Positions 42,870 to 57,200 of a stretch of DNA of 64,000 bases are shown here, piece after piece (within the stretch, counting starts at the first letter, position 1; each line of letters opens with the position of its first letter). This DNA is from Schistosoma haematobium. Taxonomy: Eukaryota > Platyhelminthes > Trematoda > Strigeidida > Schistosomatidae. Location: positions 39,779,523 through 39,843,522 of the forward strand of contig NC_067198.1 in assembly GCF_000699445.3 (NCBI RefSeq), written 5' to 3'. Position numbers and translations under genes: made by a program. The notes beneath the pieces are model-generated. The model worked only from the letters and a program-made list of their open reading frames with translations, was not told the DNA's origin and ran no database searches.

Positions 42870-44300
42870 TAAATAACTTAAAATATGCTTAAAAGGTTGT
42901 TAAAAGGTGACTTAAATTTGAAACGATATAGAAAAACTGTAAATTAACTGCTTAGTAATTATCTACTAAAAATATAAGAATGAACTAGTTGAAGATTAGG
43001 TACTTCAGATTCAAATCCCACTTTTCTATTCTCTTTTAATAATAATAATAATCTATTTGAGCATACTTAAAGAATCTACAAAAGACTAAGGAATACAAAT
43101 TTGTCAATAAATGATATACAATTATGAAGAATACTACTTTAACATCAAAATCGATTAATAAATAAATGATATATCCTGATCGTTTTTTCTTAAATGGTGG
43201 ATTAATTATCTCAATATACTGGCTGATCAAGATGGTGATATGTCGCATCGATTTTTTATTATCATACCTTTTTCTGGTTGAAATCGTCAATCAATATATG
43301 AAGCAATACCTAATAGTACATTATTGATTCTTATATATTGCATAAGTTTTCTGAACATTCTTCATTTACAAAACCATAGTGATAACATAAAACTATCTGA
43401 TATGGTTTTTATAAGATTGGAGATCTCTAATATGTAGAAAATGTTGTAACTAAGATTAATCAAATATTCAGAAGAAATAATGATGTATGTTGTTCTTAAC
43501 CGATAGAATGTAGAAAGTAATTGATTATATACAAACCGATAACTAATACTGAGAAGTTAGTGGTTATTGGTCGGATAACCTGGATATAGAATTACTCTTT
43601 TTCATCCAACAGTTATGGAACCTTAGTTTAAAACATTCTTATTTATAGATTTTGATTATATAATATGAAATTAGTTTAAACAGTGAGTGGTAACCGTTCA
43701 GGTTTGACTGATTGAGCTTAATCCATCCTTATGAATAAATGATATGTCATCCGTTACTATTCAGTTATTGACAACTTCACTGTTGCATCATTCAGAATTC
43801 TCAGCTTTACATGACATTTTTAAAAAATCTTAATCTAAGCTAAGCCTACCTTTCTAATTAGATATTTAACAACCTTTCAAATTCGTTTCATATTTATGGA
43901 TCATGTCTTATGCATATTCTAATCATGTTTATTTGCTTTACACTTTTGTTTAAAAGAAAGGTTAACTGTCATCTGTTTCAGTGACTGATTCTAATGAAAT
44001 AAACAAATCAGTACATTCAGATTTGTGAGACACTGTTACTAATGGAGTACCATATTATTTTAACAGTTACGATTTCAATAATAGAAATACATTTAAAATA
44101 TTTATTCTTCTGCTATTTAATTATCATCATGTATTTATTGTTATAATTCAATGAACTTTTAAAATGCCAACTTCCTGATATGTCAATTCATGAAATGAAA
44201 TGTTAGTGTTTCTTGAACGTGCGAAACATTCCATTCAGTTCATACTATGTCGGTGTAAAAAATATTTTATTATTACAACTAAAAAACAAACCTTCCAAAT
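42870..44300. other. AT-rich non-coding
   Basis: No convincing exon on either strand. 43036-43290 minus is an AT-driven chance frame. Confidence 0.4.
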
Positions 44301-44303
44301 ATT

Positions 44304-44600
44304 GAATAATTACTTACTTACGTTTATTACTCCCAGTTGAGCATAGGCCGCCGACCAGGGCCTTCCTTTCTAGTTCTATCCAATTGTTGTTCAGTCTTCT
44401 CATATATGTCTCCATTTCTCGGCGTAATATGCTCTTTTGTCTTCCTCTTCTCATTTGGCCTTGAGGATTCCATATGAGGGCTTGCCTTGTGATGCAGTTG
44501 GGTGCTTTCCTCAACATGTGTCCTATCCACTTCCAACTCTTCTTTCAGATTTCTTCCTCCGATGTAATCTACTTTGTTCTCTCACACAGTAATTATCTAC
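44304..44600 (-). mobile_element. RTE-like LINE 3' end
   Basis: The minus strand encodes the C-terminus ([19 protein letters not shown], then [15 protein letters not shown] and [10 protein letters not shown]). The element ends in TTACTTAC at 44311-44318. Confidence 0.75.
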
Positions 44601-44715
44601 TTTGGAAAAAAAATTTTCCTTCATTTTTTAATTACTTTATTGAATTTAGAAATTTTTTCTGGAATTTTCTATATTAACTACAAGTTTAAAGGATTGTTAA
44701 AACAACTGATTAATT

Positions 44716-45100
44716 ATTAAAGAGGAAGAATGTATTTTTAAAATCTCACCGAACGAATTCGAAGTAAATCCAATGTTTCACCTGGCAATCTGGTCCAAGC
44801 TTTTCAAGGAAAATATAATCAAACAACAAAGTTATCGAATATAAATAGGTACATGGTTCTCTGGTTTACTGTATACTGAGTAAGTCATCCAATCAACGTG
44901 AACAACGTTTAAAGTACGTTGATTGGATGACTTACTCAGTATACAGTAAACCAGAGAACCATGTACCTATTTATATTCGATAACTTTGTTGTTTGATTAT
45001 ATTTTCCTTGAAAAAGCTTGAACCAGATTATCAGGTGAAACGTTGGATTTACTTCGAATTCGTTCGGTGAGATTTTAAAAATACATTCTTCTTCTTTAAT
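44716..45100. repeat. 385-base near-perfect inverted repeat (long hairpin)
   Basis: The left arm, 44716-44899, is the reverse complement of the right arm, 44916-45100, with only a few mismatches. The spacer is 16 bases. The outer ends are ATTAAAGAGGAAGAATG and its complement. No protein is encoded. A transcript would form a hairpin of about 184 base pairs. It ends 100 bases before the first recognised exon of the coiled-coil gene. It may be a foldback MITE or an inverted duplication. Confidence 0.9.
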
Positions 45101-45200
45101 GACTCACATTAACTCGGCGCCCAAATATTGTGAAACTATTCGTTCAAATTTAGACGAAAGTTCTTATTTAAGTGATTAATTATTAATGATTTGGTTTCAG

Positions 45201-45291
45201 ACATTTCAAACAAGGATTTGACAGAAATATCACCATCAAATGACTCTGGCTTAACTACTGATGTCTCAGTATGTGATGTAACTTTTCAACT
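45201..45291 (+). CDS. Coiled-coil gene, exon a
   Basis: TTTGGTTTCAG| acceptor and |GTAAGT donor. Encodes [20 protein letters not shown] and a further ten residues, a Ser/Thr/Asp-rich segment without a coiled coil. It ends with two bases of a Leu codon completed by the next exon. Confidence 0.65.
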
Positions 45292-48200
45292 GTAAGTTTT
45301 AGTTTTTACCAGATACTTCGGCATTTTTCAATGATAAAAGTAGCTTTTCATAGAGTTTTGTTCTCTTAGCTGGATAGTTTGTTCGCGGTGTTAATAATAT
45401 CGTTCAAAAGAACGATGAAAACTCCACAATCAAACCATCCAATTTAGAGCACAAAACTCCATCAAAATCATCCACCGAAGCTAAAAATCTTTACCATCTC
45501 ATAAAAGTAACTTAATTGTTTAAAAGTGAATTGAATAATTTATAAATTTAATATTAAATCCCTTAAATCTAATTGGTTGATATTTTAGTATAGTTTTATT
45601 TAACCTTATAATAGTACCAAACCTATAATTACATTGTATAAAGAGACGATCTATGTCATATCAGATCAAATCAAATAGATTCATTTGAACTGATCAATTC
45701 CATAACTACTCATTATGACATTTTGAATTGTTTCTATTCTTCATTTTTGAATATTATTATTTAATCATTATTGATCAGTAATAAGGACTCACCGGATCGT
45801 TGTCAGTCAAACAATGAATTGAATGAGTTAGACAAAACAATTCTTCAGAAAACTGAAGTCTCAAATAAATTTATAAATTATATAACAAATACTATTGATA
45901 ACACATTAAATCCAATGGATGATTCAAATACAGACAGGAGAAAAGTCACAATTAGTGAACCATCAGATAAGCTAAGTCAAGATATTCAATTAAAAGCTGA
46001 ACAAATTCTTACTGATTTACGTTCATTACCATTGAATTATCCTATAAAAAGAAAAAGAAAGCCTAATATGAAAAATTTAAGTTCAACTGCACTTAATAAA
46101 AATAAACATGAAGATGATGAAATCGGAGATCTAGATGATAATGATGTAACTGCTCTATTATCTGATGGTGGAGATGATGATAGTAGTGATGAATATAAGG
46201 TTAGTTGCCAAAATTTTACAATTTATTATGATGTTTAATGTACAATTGAAAGTTATTCATGTAGTATGCATATTATTCTGAATATGCTTTGCTCATCAAA
46301 AGTTGATCAAGCTTCAGTAAATCAGGTATTTTTTTCATTTACCCCCTCAAAGAGTAATCACAAGATAAGGTAACTAAATACTAGTAGTTCTGGAATCACT
46401 GGGTGAACTTCACTTTAAAAACTAAATAAACAAAATAAAATATCAATGAATTAATTTTGTGAGTTGATTTAGATCAATAAAATAGTCTCTTAATAATGCT
46501 ACACCTATCACTCTTAACATGAGTTTTTGTGTCAGAATATTATTGTGGTGTAGCAATGTCCCGTAATTGATAAACATTCCTATCGCTTTTATTGTCCTGT
46601 ACAATAAAAAAACACTGTAATGTTTATTTATTCAATTGTCTATTCTGGAGAAACTCCGCCTGGAGTCCGTCCGGGGGCTACCGCCGGTCCCAAGCCTGGA
46701 TAAAGGAGGAGGGTTGGGCATGGGACCCCATCCCTTAGGAAACTAACTCGCTAAAAAAACGCTATTCTGGAGACATCAAAGCTCTCACCAAAAGTTCGCC
46801 TCTTTTTACCAGAGTGCGACTATCATCCATAGAGTATAATTTTGCATTAATTATCGCACTGTTTAATCACGTTAGATATGTTTATTTATAAGAAATGCCT
46901 TCCGTTATTTTTAATTCCATCTTAGCTGTATAAATACAACCATTAATAAACTTACCTAAAATGTAGTTATTTTAAGGAATTCTTGATGTAGGTTGATATA
47001 AAGTTTGCGTAATAAACTAATTTAGTATATGAATAGTTGAAATTTAAATAGTTTTAACTTTTCACTTGGCATTCTGATCCTAGCTCATCCAAGAAGATAA
47101 TAAAAGTTATCACTGACAAATTAGGTTAAAATTAATTCTGTACTAAATTCTTATTAAATCAAACGTTGAATATGACGCAAGAAAGGGAGTTAACATAGAT
47201 TTTTTATGGCCTTTATGACTTTAGTTGATAATTTTAGTAACTTCATTGGAAATTCTCCGACAGAATGCCAGACGTAATGTCGGAACTTTTTAAATTTCAA
47301 TCATTCACTTATGTCATATATAAATTCACATTCGATATAAAAGAGAGTTCTTGTCTTCATGTTGGAACATATTCCACTAAAAAGATCGACGTGTTGTTAA
47401 CAGTGCCACTGGCTGTCATTTGTCTGATATTGTATACAATGTTGTTGTAAAATCGCTCAAAATAATATATACTTAAATGACTTCGAATTTACTATTTTAC
47501 GCCTAGGCCATCACTATTAAAGTTAAAACCAAACCCATAATTCAATAGGACATAGTTGTAAATTTCTCACTATCCTGGTAACCTTTATTTTTCAGTATCT
47601 AGTTACGTAGTATTTTATTTCAGAATCTCAACAACAAATTGCTTTCTTTCAATCTGGGGTCAGTTTTGAGCTTTACTTATTTCTCGGATGATCTATTCAA
47701 TTTTATGGTCATTATTATATAACTTAACATCAATTCTCAGTTTCTAGAAATATATCTTCATGCATTTTAAAACTTTTCTTTTGGACTTTTCAAATTTAGT
47801 AACATAGATATTCATTGGGAAAAATCGAGACGTTTCAGAGAAGACAATTTTCTTTTCAACGGTATCATTTGCTGAAACTGTACAGTCATATTTTTAGGAA
47901 ATTTTTCACATGCGTTCTATAGTAAAACAGAGGGGTTTTACGAAATCATCAAACACGGTCAGACTTATTCAAACTGAAGTCAATCAAAATGAAGTAGACT
48001 AGAACTCTGAACTGTTTTTTCTAACAAGAAGCTCTTTCACAGAAGTGTCAAGGACTGTACAGCCAGTGTAATCTGCTCCACAATAGCGGCCACGTTAACT
48101 GGAAAATGCACATTGTGGTGGGTCAAAGTGGTAGTTTATAGAGTTATACAGCTTTAGAAAATAATATCATTGAAAGGAGAATTTTCTTCGCTGAAACGTT

Positions 48201-51200
48201 TTTCATTCATCCACTTCATTAATATTTTTAATTCTTCCATAACTGTAGTCGTTTCTTTTACCAGTCTTAGGTCACGTGTTATGTACATTGGTTATAAACA
48301 ATTATAACTGCTTCATTTGTATTTGTTATTTGAATATTCCTATTGATGTTGAGGACTACAATTTATCAATAATTTTCAGTATATATGCATCTTGTAAAGG
48401 TTGACTTGATACCACCATTAAGTCACAAGTATTATAAGCATATATAGATATTGGTTAGCAGTAGAATCTAAAACGGGCATTTCATCCTATATGGACCTTA
48501 TTATCTAGAGATACTTATTAGTCACCAGTCATCATTGCTTTCATTATTAATGTTTCTAGATTGTAAGAAGTTGAAGAGAAGACAATCCTTGTTACTACCT
48601 TAGTTTAATACTATTTTATTCAATACTGAGTATTAAGTAAACCAAATAATCTGAAATAAAATCTAGTTGTGGGTCTTTTTTGGTTTTTTTTTTAAGAAAA
48701 CTTCCTAATTGCCAAAACCTTCGATTTGCCCTTTATTATAGAATATAATAATAGATCAATATTTTATTCTATAAAACATCTTTTAGGAAACATTACAACT
48801 TATAAATGATGATAATCAAATGAAATCACCGAATAGAACTAGTTCCAAGAAGTTTGAAAATATACAACATAAATCTAATTTATTAAATATACGTTGTGAT
48901 ATGTTACAAAAATATATTCATTATTTAGAAGCACGTAAATGTTCATTAGAACATTCTATTATAGAATTAAATCAATATTTTGAAAGAAATCAACAACAAC
49001 AACAACGACAACAACAACAACAAAATAAAAGAAAAGAAAATGAATGTAAAATAGATTCACAACAATTTGAAGAAATACTTACAAATCAAGTAAATTAGAA
49101 ATTTGTATAAATGTAATTTATGTATGTATGTGTGTGTATGTGTAAATTATGCAATGAGTTGTACTGAAAAGTATACAGGCAGTTTGTTCAGTCTTCTCAT
49201 ATCTGTCTCCATTTCTTGGTGTAATGTGTTCTTTAGTCTTCCTCTTTTCCTTTGGCCTTGAGGATTCCATGTGAGGGCTTGTCTTGTGACGCACTTAGGT
49301 GTTTTCCTCAGTATGAGTCCTATCCACTTCCAACTCTTCTTCCAGATTTCTTCCTCCGATAAAATCTGGTTTGCTCTCTCCCACAATAGGTTGTTGCTGA
49401 TATTGTCTAGCCAACGGATCTGAAGTATTTTGCGTTGGAAACTATTAATCAACACTTGTATGTTCTGGATAATGGCTTTCGTAGTCCTCCATGTTTCCGC
49501 TCCATACAGTAGAACTGTCTTAACATTTGTATTGAAGATTTTAACGTTGGTGTTGGTTGACAGTCGTTTTGAGTTCTATATTTTCTTAAACTGTAGGAAT
49601 GTTGTCCTTGCTTTGCCAATCCTCTCCTTTATGTCTCCATCAGACCCTCCTTTTTCATCGATGATGCTGTCCAGGTACTCGAAAGATTCTACCTCTTTCA
49701 GTGTTTCTCCATCAAGATAAAATCTTGATTTTAAGGAGTTTTATTAACTAATTTTTAATTACACTACATAGTGCCATACTTTTCGGTTATGCAGTTAGAT
49801 ACAATGGGTAGGAAGCTGTAAACAGAAATTTTGTGCTGGTTACAATTTATCAGTAAAGGGTATCTACAATCACTAGGGAACTGATATCTTCCTTTCAAAA
49901 CTAGAATCCATGTCACCCTACTTGATAAGTATTGATTGTACAGTGGCGTTGATTTTTTGATATCAGAACAAGGATTAAATCATTATCTAATAACATGAAA
50001 AATTCAAGGACCGAGTATTAGTTGATAGTTTAGAGACATTTGTTGGTAAATGACAGCTTTATTATATTGTCAATAATCCAACTATTTTATATTTGATCAA
50101 AGTTGTGTTCACTAAGTTAGACCGTTTGGCCTCAAAGTTTTCATTGTCTCTCTGGAAACCATCAGCACATACTTCAAAAAGAGGGTGAGTTATTAGAATT
50201 TCTCTAAATTTGACTAACAACTGGTCTGTTAGTCAAGAATTCTGATGGTTGTTATTTATAATTGTGTGATCATTGTTTGCATTTTTTCTCCTCTGATCAT
50301 GAAGTTCTTAATCCTTTTTCTTACTAACTGATAGATTGGGTCTATTTTGACGTGTCTAGTTATTGATGTTTGGTTAAAATGCTAGGCTTCACGAATAAAA
50401 CACTCATTTAAGAGAAAATAATACTTCCAACATCTTTAACCTACGAATATCATTCATCATCTCATTTTCTATTATGAACCTAAACATTTATAGACAAAGA
50501 TGTCTTGTTTCTGTGGGCAGATAACTTTTCTTCTGCCTTAGTGATGAATTCTTTGGTGTTTTTATCTTATGTAATGATTCATCTGTCAAGTAAAAAATAA
50601 AAAATGTTAGTATGAATTACATGCTGTAATTAAATTGAATGTAGCAAGTACTTCACATAATATTAAGTCAAATATCATTATATTTGCCTTTCATTTAGGT
50701 TTAAAACAACTCATTTTACTTCATTTGATACTCACGGTTGTAAGATAATATCATGTTAATATTGAAGTAGCCAACCAGCGCTCAATCTCTGGAAAGATCT
50801 TACATAAGCACTAATAAAGATTGTTTAGCTATATCTAACCTGAATTTTATGTTTGATTATCCGAAGTAACTTGGTATATTCTCTATATACAAGTTGAATT
50901 ATATGAGGATGTTACAGTTCCTTCACTAGTCTAAGACATTTATCAAGTGTTACTCTAGTTTTCATTATCTCCCTAGCTGACATTATGGTTCAAAGGTTAA
51001 AATCAATATTAAATTAATGGCTCAATTTCGTGAATTGGTTGAAGTTAGACATTTACACTACTAAATGTCGGCTTAGTGGTTTAGGGGTTAAGCGATCACC
51101 CGAGAGACTGATCGGTCCTGAGTACAAATCTTGCGAGGCAAGATCATGGATGTGCACTGCTGAGGAGTCTCACAATAGAACGAGACGGTCACCAAGTGCT

Positions 51201-54200
51201 TCCAGGTTTTCCATGGTGGTCTATCTTCAATTGGATCATGAAGTCAACTATTAAATTAGTATTTATTTACTCTTTCTATCTTTGTATCAAATTTCAACCT
51301 TTTTCATAATAAATTTTTTAATTAAGTAATATATTTTTATTTCAAAGGTTGAAATCATGAGTCAATTGAAGCTATACCACCATGGAAAACCTGGAAGCAC
51401 TGGACGGCCATTTCGCCCTAGTGCGGGACTCCTCAGCAGCGCGCATCTACGATCCCGCCCCCCGCGGGACTCGAACCCAGGATCTACCGGCTTCGCGCGC
51501 GAGCACTTAATCACTAGACCATTGAGCCGGCAACCAACGGTGTTAATGTCTAACTTCAACCAATCCACGAAGTTGCGTCACCGAACACCATTTTCTTCAG
51601 TGAGCTGATATCTCACAACAGACCTGGTTGAACTCCACTCCCGTGGAGGGGGCGGGATCGTGGATGCGCACTGCTTAGGAGTCCCATACTAGGACGAAAC
51701 GGCCGTCCAGTGCTTCCAGGTTTTCCATGGTGGTATAGCTTCAATTGACTCATGATTTCAACTTGTGAAATTTCCTAAAATCTCCACAATACTCATTCTG
51801 ATAATTTTATTTTATTTTAATTTAATATTTTATTTCAATTAGAGTATTGCATTAATTAGAGAAAAAGAACAATCTACACAATATCGATTAAAATATGAAT
51901 CAGTTGAAGCTGCACGTTTTGAATTAAGTCAACAACTTCAATTAACTTCATCTGAATATGATGCAGATAAGAGATTTTATCAAAAACAAATTAAACAATT
52001 AGAAGAAGTAAATTTCAAATGAATTGATATAAGCATGAAATAATATTGAATAATAATATTAAATAATTATCATTTCATTGTATTAATGAAATATGATATC
52101 TGGTTAGATTATAGTGTACCGACTATTCACAACCTATTTATATTTAATAATTCTTTAGCAATGCGCATCCACGACCCCCGCACGTGGGACTCGGACCCAG
52201 GACGATGTAGAATTCTCAGCAAAAAGTATTTCAACAAGTTATCTTTTCTTATTTCTTGATCAATTCTTGCGATAAATATTGAGTGATCGCCAGTTAGAGA
52301 AGTTAGCAGTTCAGGAATCGACATTTGAATTAGGTACATTCTTTTCGATGTCTATTGCTAGCATCCACGGTGTCTTTGATTGGGCCCTTCTGTAACTTGT
52401 ACCGCGAAATATCGTAAACTTGTCACAAACGCTTCTGAATAGATTATAAGACTAATGGGCATAATGATGTGTTACAACAAACAAGAAAGCAGATAATTTG
52501 TTAAAATATCCAGATGGTAGGAACAGGTAGCCCAGATATTCAAACAGACCGCCTAGAAATCAATATTGCGCTACCGTCCACCATTGTCTTTAGTGAATAA
52601 CTGCCTCACAACAGACACGGCCATCCAGTACTTCCAGGCTTTTAATGGTTGTCTAGCACTCATTTATTCATGATATCAACCTAAACTCAACAATCTCCAC
52701 AACGCTATACTGATAATAATTCTTGTTTATAAACATTTGTATCTATTCGAAAGTAGTTAAAAATGTACATGATAGTTTAAACTTTGAATAAAGTATCTTA
52801 AAATCAAAGACATAAAAAGACAGGAATACAAATAGAATGAAATGACTAGAATAGCTAAAATAGCAATTCCCTCATAGAATTGATTGAAAATCTCAAACAA
52901 AATGAACTGTAAAGAAGGAACTACTAATTACTGAGAGTACAGATCAGTTTAAATGGGGCAAACATTGAAAACCAGGAAACGCTAGTTAGATATTTCATTC
53001 TAGTATTGAACTTCCTAGAAGTATCCATTCACAACTCCACCGAAGATCGAACCCAGGACCTTCAGGTCTCGTGACAGTAGCCTTACCTTTAGACCACCGA
53101 GCCGCTACCCAATGATTTATATACCTAAATTCAATCCTGTAATTACATTTAACACTCTACATAAACTACAATACTGAAAACTACTAGTTACTTCGTTGTG
53201 AACAGATTATGGAATCGAAACATATCGTTTATAGTCAACATGTTCAAATAAGACAGTATAACAGGCCCCATAATTAATAATTAACAAAGTGAATTGAGAT
53301 TAGAAAACAACCAATACTTCTCAATTCTTCACTACTATATTAACGAATATGTTTCACCTTAATAGCATCAATGTAATATTTATGGTTTAGTAACTAATTT
53401 ACCAATCCGTTCTTATCAGTTTCGAAAAAATATAAAAATTCTAATAGTTATTACATAACTAACTAAGAACAGTAGAAATTTAGTACTATGGTTATTGCAA
53501 TAAATTAAAGGTCATATTTATAAATATTTATATCGTGGATGCGCACTGCTGAAAAGTGTAAAAACAGAATGAAACGGCCGTCCAGTGCTTCTAGGTTTTC
53601 CATGGTAGTCTAGCTTCAACTGACTCATGATCTCGACCATTTAAATTAATACGATATCCACAAAACATATGCTCACTAATGACTGACTTCAAGAGGCATT
53701 TCCTGGAGTTCTAGTTAGAAGTGACCAGTGGAGTTCAACCAGGTCTGTTGTGAGATAGTAACCCACTGATGACAATGGTGGATGTGTCACTCGAATTCGT
53801 GGATTAGTTGAAGTTAGACATTAACACTGTTGGATACCGACTCAATGGTCTAGTGGTTAAGCGCTCGCGCTCGTGATTGATAGGTTCTGGGTTCGAGTCC
53901 CATGGGGCGAGATCACGGATGAACACTGCTGAGGAGCCCTGCAATAGGACGAAACGGCCATCCAGTGCTTGCGGGTTTTCCATGGCGGTTTAGCTTTAAT
54001 TGAATGATGATCCTAACCATTGAAATTACTATTATATCCACAAAAACCCTTCTGATATGAAATATTTATATATTGAATTATAGGAAATTCAAGAACGTAT
54101 CAATAAGGCAAATGATATTAAATATGTTAATGAACAATTACAAAATGAAATACTAAATTTTAAAAGTCAAATAAATTCCCTTAAAGAGGAATTAAAACAA

Positions 54201-57200
54201 AAAGAATATGAAATGAATATGATTGGTCAGTGTTATGATCAGAAAATAAAGGTAAGTTTTATTTTGTCACTGATATTAATGAAATTAATTGAGATTTCTG
54301 AACAGCTAACTTCTCTAACTGGCGATCACTCAATATTTATCACAAGAATTGATTAAGAAAGAAGAAAAGGCAACTTGTTGAAGTACTTTGTACTGAGAAT
54401 TCCATATTGTACCAAAAAATATAATATTGAATAAAGCCACTAATAATAATGAATGAATGAAATAACTGTTCTTAGTTAATCACTAAGCAACTTTCTTAGA
54501 TGGAAAGTTTATTGAAAAGAAAATGGTAATACTGTAAATTGTAAAACAAATTTTACAAAATACATTTTGTTTACAAGTTACTCTCATTGTAAATTGAGAA
54601 AAACAACAACAGATAAACTTGTCTTGATAGACAAAAATTGTCTATCTTCTCAATTCTTATGATGAATTAATACAGATTTTAAGAGTCTTCATACAGTCCT
54701 TGGTTAGCGTTAGATAATTACGGTAAGGATTAGGAGTTAGGGTTAATATTATGAATTAATATTAGCTATAGATGTATACATGTTGAACAGAAATACTGTC
54801 AGATTAGTTATTCTGTAAAATATAGTCCTACTAGGTTAAAGTTTGTTCCTGGTTAAGATTTAAGGATATTGCTGATTGGCTTGTTACATACAATCTAAAG
54901 AGACAGGATTAAGCGTTTTATACGTTTGACATTATTATTTTTGTTCCATGCTTCCAAAAAGTAATTTTTTGCTATCATTTTAAACATTTTGAGCGGTATT
55001 TCTCACAGGTGGATTAGTGCTACATTAGTAATCAAAGTTCAACTATGTTAGCTGTAAGGGTTGTAGTTGCCTAATATCGAGTGAATCGATTGAAGTTAAA
55101 AATGGTTTGAAGGTTGAGAGCTCTCTACAAGATCCATAGATCTTATATTTGGTCTTTAATGAGGGGGGGTAGGGTTGTGGAAATGTATTAAATTAGTTTA
55201 AAATTTCCCCATTTACACCATGCATGTAATTTTTCTAGAACTAAACAAACTCCTCATATTAACATTTCCGTTTGCTTGTTTTTTTTTCTATTTACTGTTA
55301 TTCAAACACAAAAGTAACCAACCATTAAATATTTATATTGTGTTTTTTATTAGTGTAAAATTAAATTAACAATTTGGTTACGTGGAGGGTAAAATAAATA
55401 AATAAATAAAAAGAGCAGATTAAAATATGTAAATGTAGAATATAAAAGAAACAACTATACGGAGTTACATGAGTTACATGTGTATTGTTTTTTTTCCAGT
55501 GAAATGCATATTTTAATAGTATAGAATAACAATATAGATAAATTATGCGTTACTATGGCATTTTGAAGAAACTAAGGTCAATCTATACATATGACATGTG
55601 ATCTTTAAAGTGATAGAAAATGGAAAGTATCAACATTATTTTAATCAAAATAAGATCAATAAAAGAAAATTTTTTTAAAGCCATTATTAAAACATGAAGT
55701 CTTAGATGCAGGCACATTCAGCTGACGAGTCCTAAATAGGACGAAACGTGCGTCAAACTGGATTCCACTGCTAAATACTATCCATCTTTGTATGTAATGC
55801 TTGTGAATTAAGGCTATATCGATGCAATACAAATAGTATGCACATATGCCAATAAGAGACTGGTCAATTGCAGTTCTAAATATCAATGGGAAGATTCAAG
55901 CAAACGATACTAAATGAATTTAATTTTATTCATAATTTAGAATAAGGAAAACATAATTAACCTTCAAAATAAATAAATTTCCTTATCTTATTAGTCTGTT
56001 TGTTAATTGGTTAAAGGTAACTAATGTTAAAGCTTTAAAACTACATTAAGTGCCAGTTTGTACTTATTACCCCCAAATGCCCTGGTATGGCCGAGAGTGT
56101 GGTGGGTTCACCCTCTCTCTCGAAATGCTCTCACACGGCCACGCGTATACAGCCCCTGCCAGGGAAGTCCTACTCATTGCCTTCTCGTGGCGGGGGTGTT
56201 GTTCACGAAAATGAGAGGACGAAAAGCGAATGTCCGGCGCTTTAACCGGATCCCAAACCAATGGTGCACATGGGCTCCAGTATCCTGCGGGAACAAATGG
56301 CGTATGAACCAATCGCCGGTCACCGGCTACCATGGGACTACATCTCCCCACGATATTCCACTGCCTTGTGGGTCAGACCTTTAGGTCGAAGACTCCGGGT
56401 GTGGCCCCCTAAGAAAACCACCCGCTTCGGTTTGGGCACCCGAGCAGTATCACAGTCCTCACACACACAAATATGGTGTGGCGCATATATATTTGGTGCC
56501 TTCTTGTACCGATATTTATGTGTGGAAATCATAATAGTAATAATTGTACTTATCAATAATGAAAAACACGATTTCCTATGGATTGAAATCTATTTCAGTC
56601 CATATAACAGTTAGATCTGGAAGCCTCTTTAAGAGGTAATTTATCATCTCGTAAATGATAACGTAAGTAAATACTAACGTCTACCAGGAAGCACGAAACC
56701 TATACTCAGAACCTCCTGCCAATTAATTCAACCAAGTAGCATAAGATATACTGATTTCTAATATCGAGTCATTTAACCTTGTAACCAAATTACAATTATA
56801 ACTGAAGAAATTAATCCACATTAGTAACATTCAAGTATATAAGATATATTTAGTGTGGGTTAGATAACTGATGTTAGTTGACATGGAACTTTAGACACTG
56901 ATCTCGGGTTATTTGGTACTCGTCAGCTCGTCGGTTTATTTATATTTATACTAAAATTTCTCAAATGCTATACTGTAGTCGCTGGTTTTAGGACAAAAGA
57001 AATTTTATGTAAAATGCTGATTATGGGATTTTTATAAACTTCTAATGAAATAGCACATTTTAATTCTATTCTGGATATCTAGTAATCTTAAATCTCGAGA
57101 GCTGCTAACTGAATGTACTTACATTTCAGTGGTAGTGCACACATTAAAATTGGGACCTAGTACACCATTGCTTTATCCAGTCAATCATTGAGCCATAATG

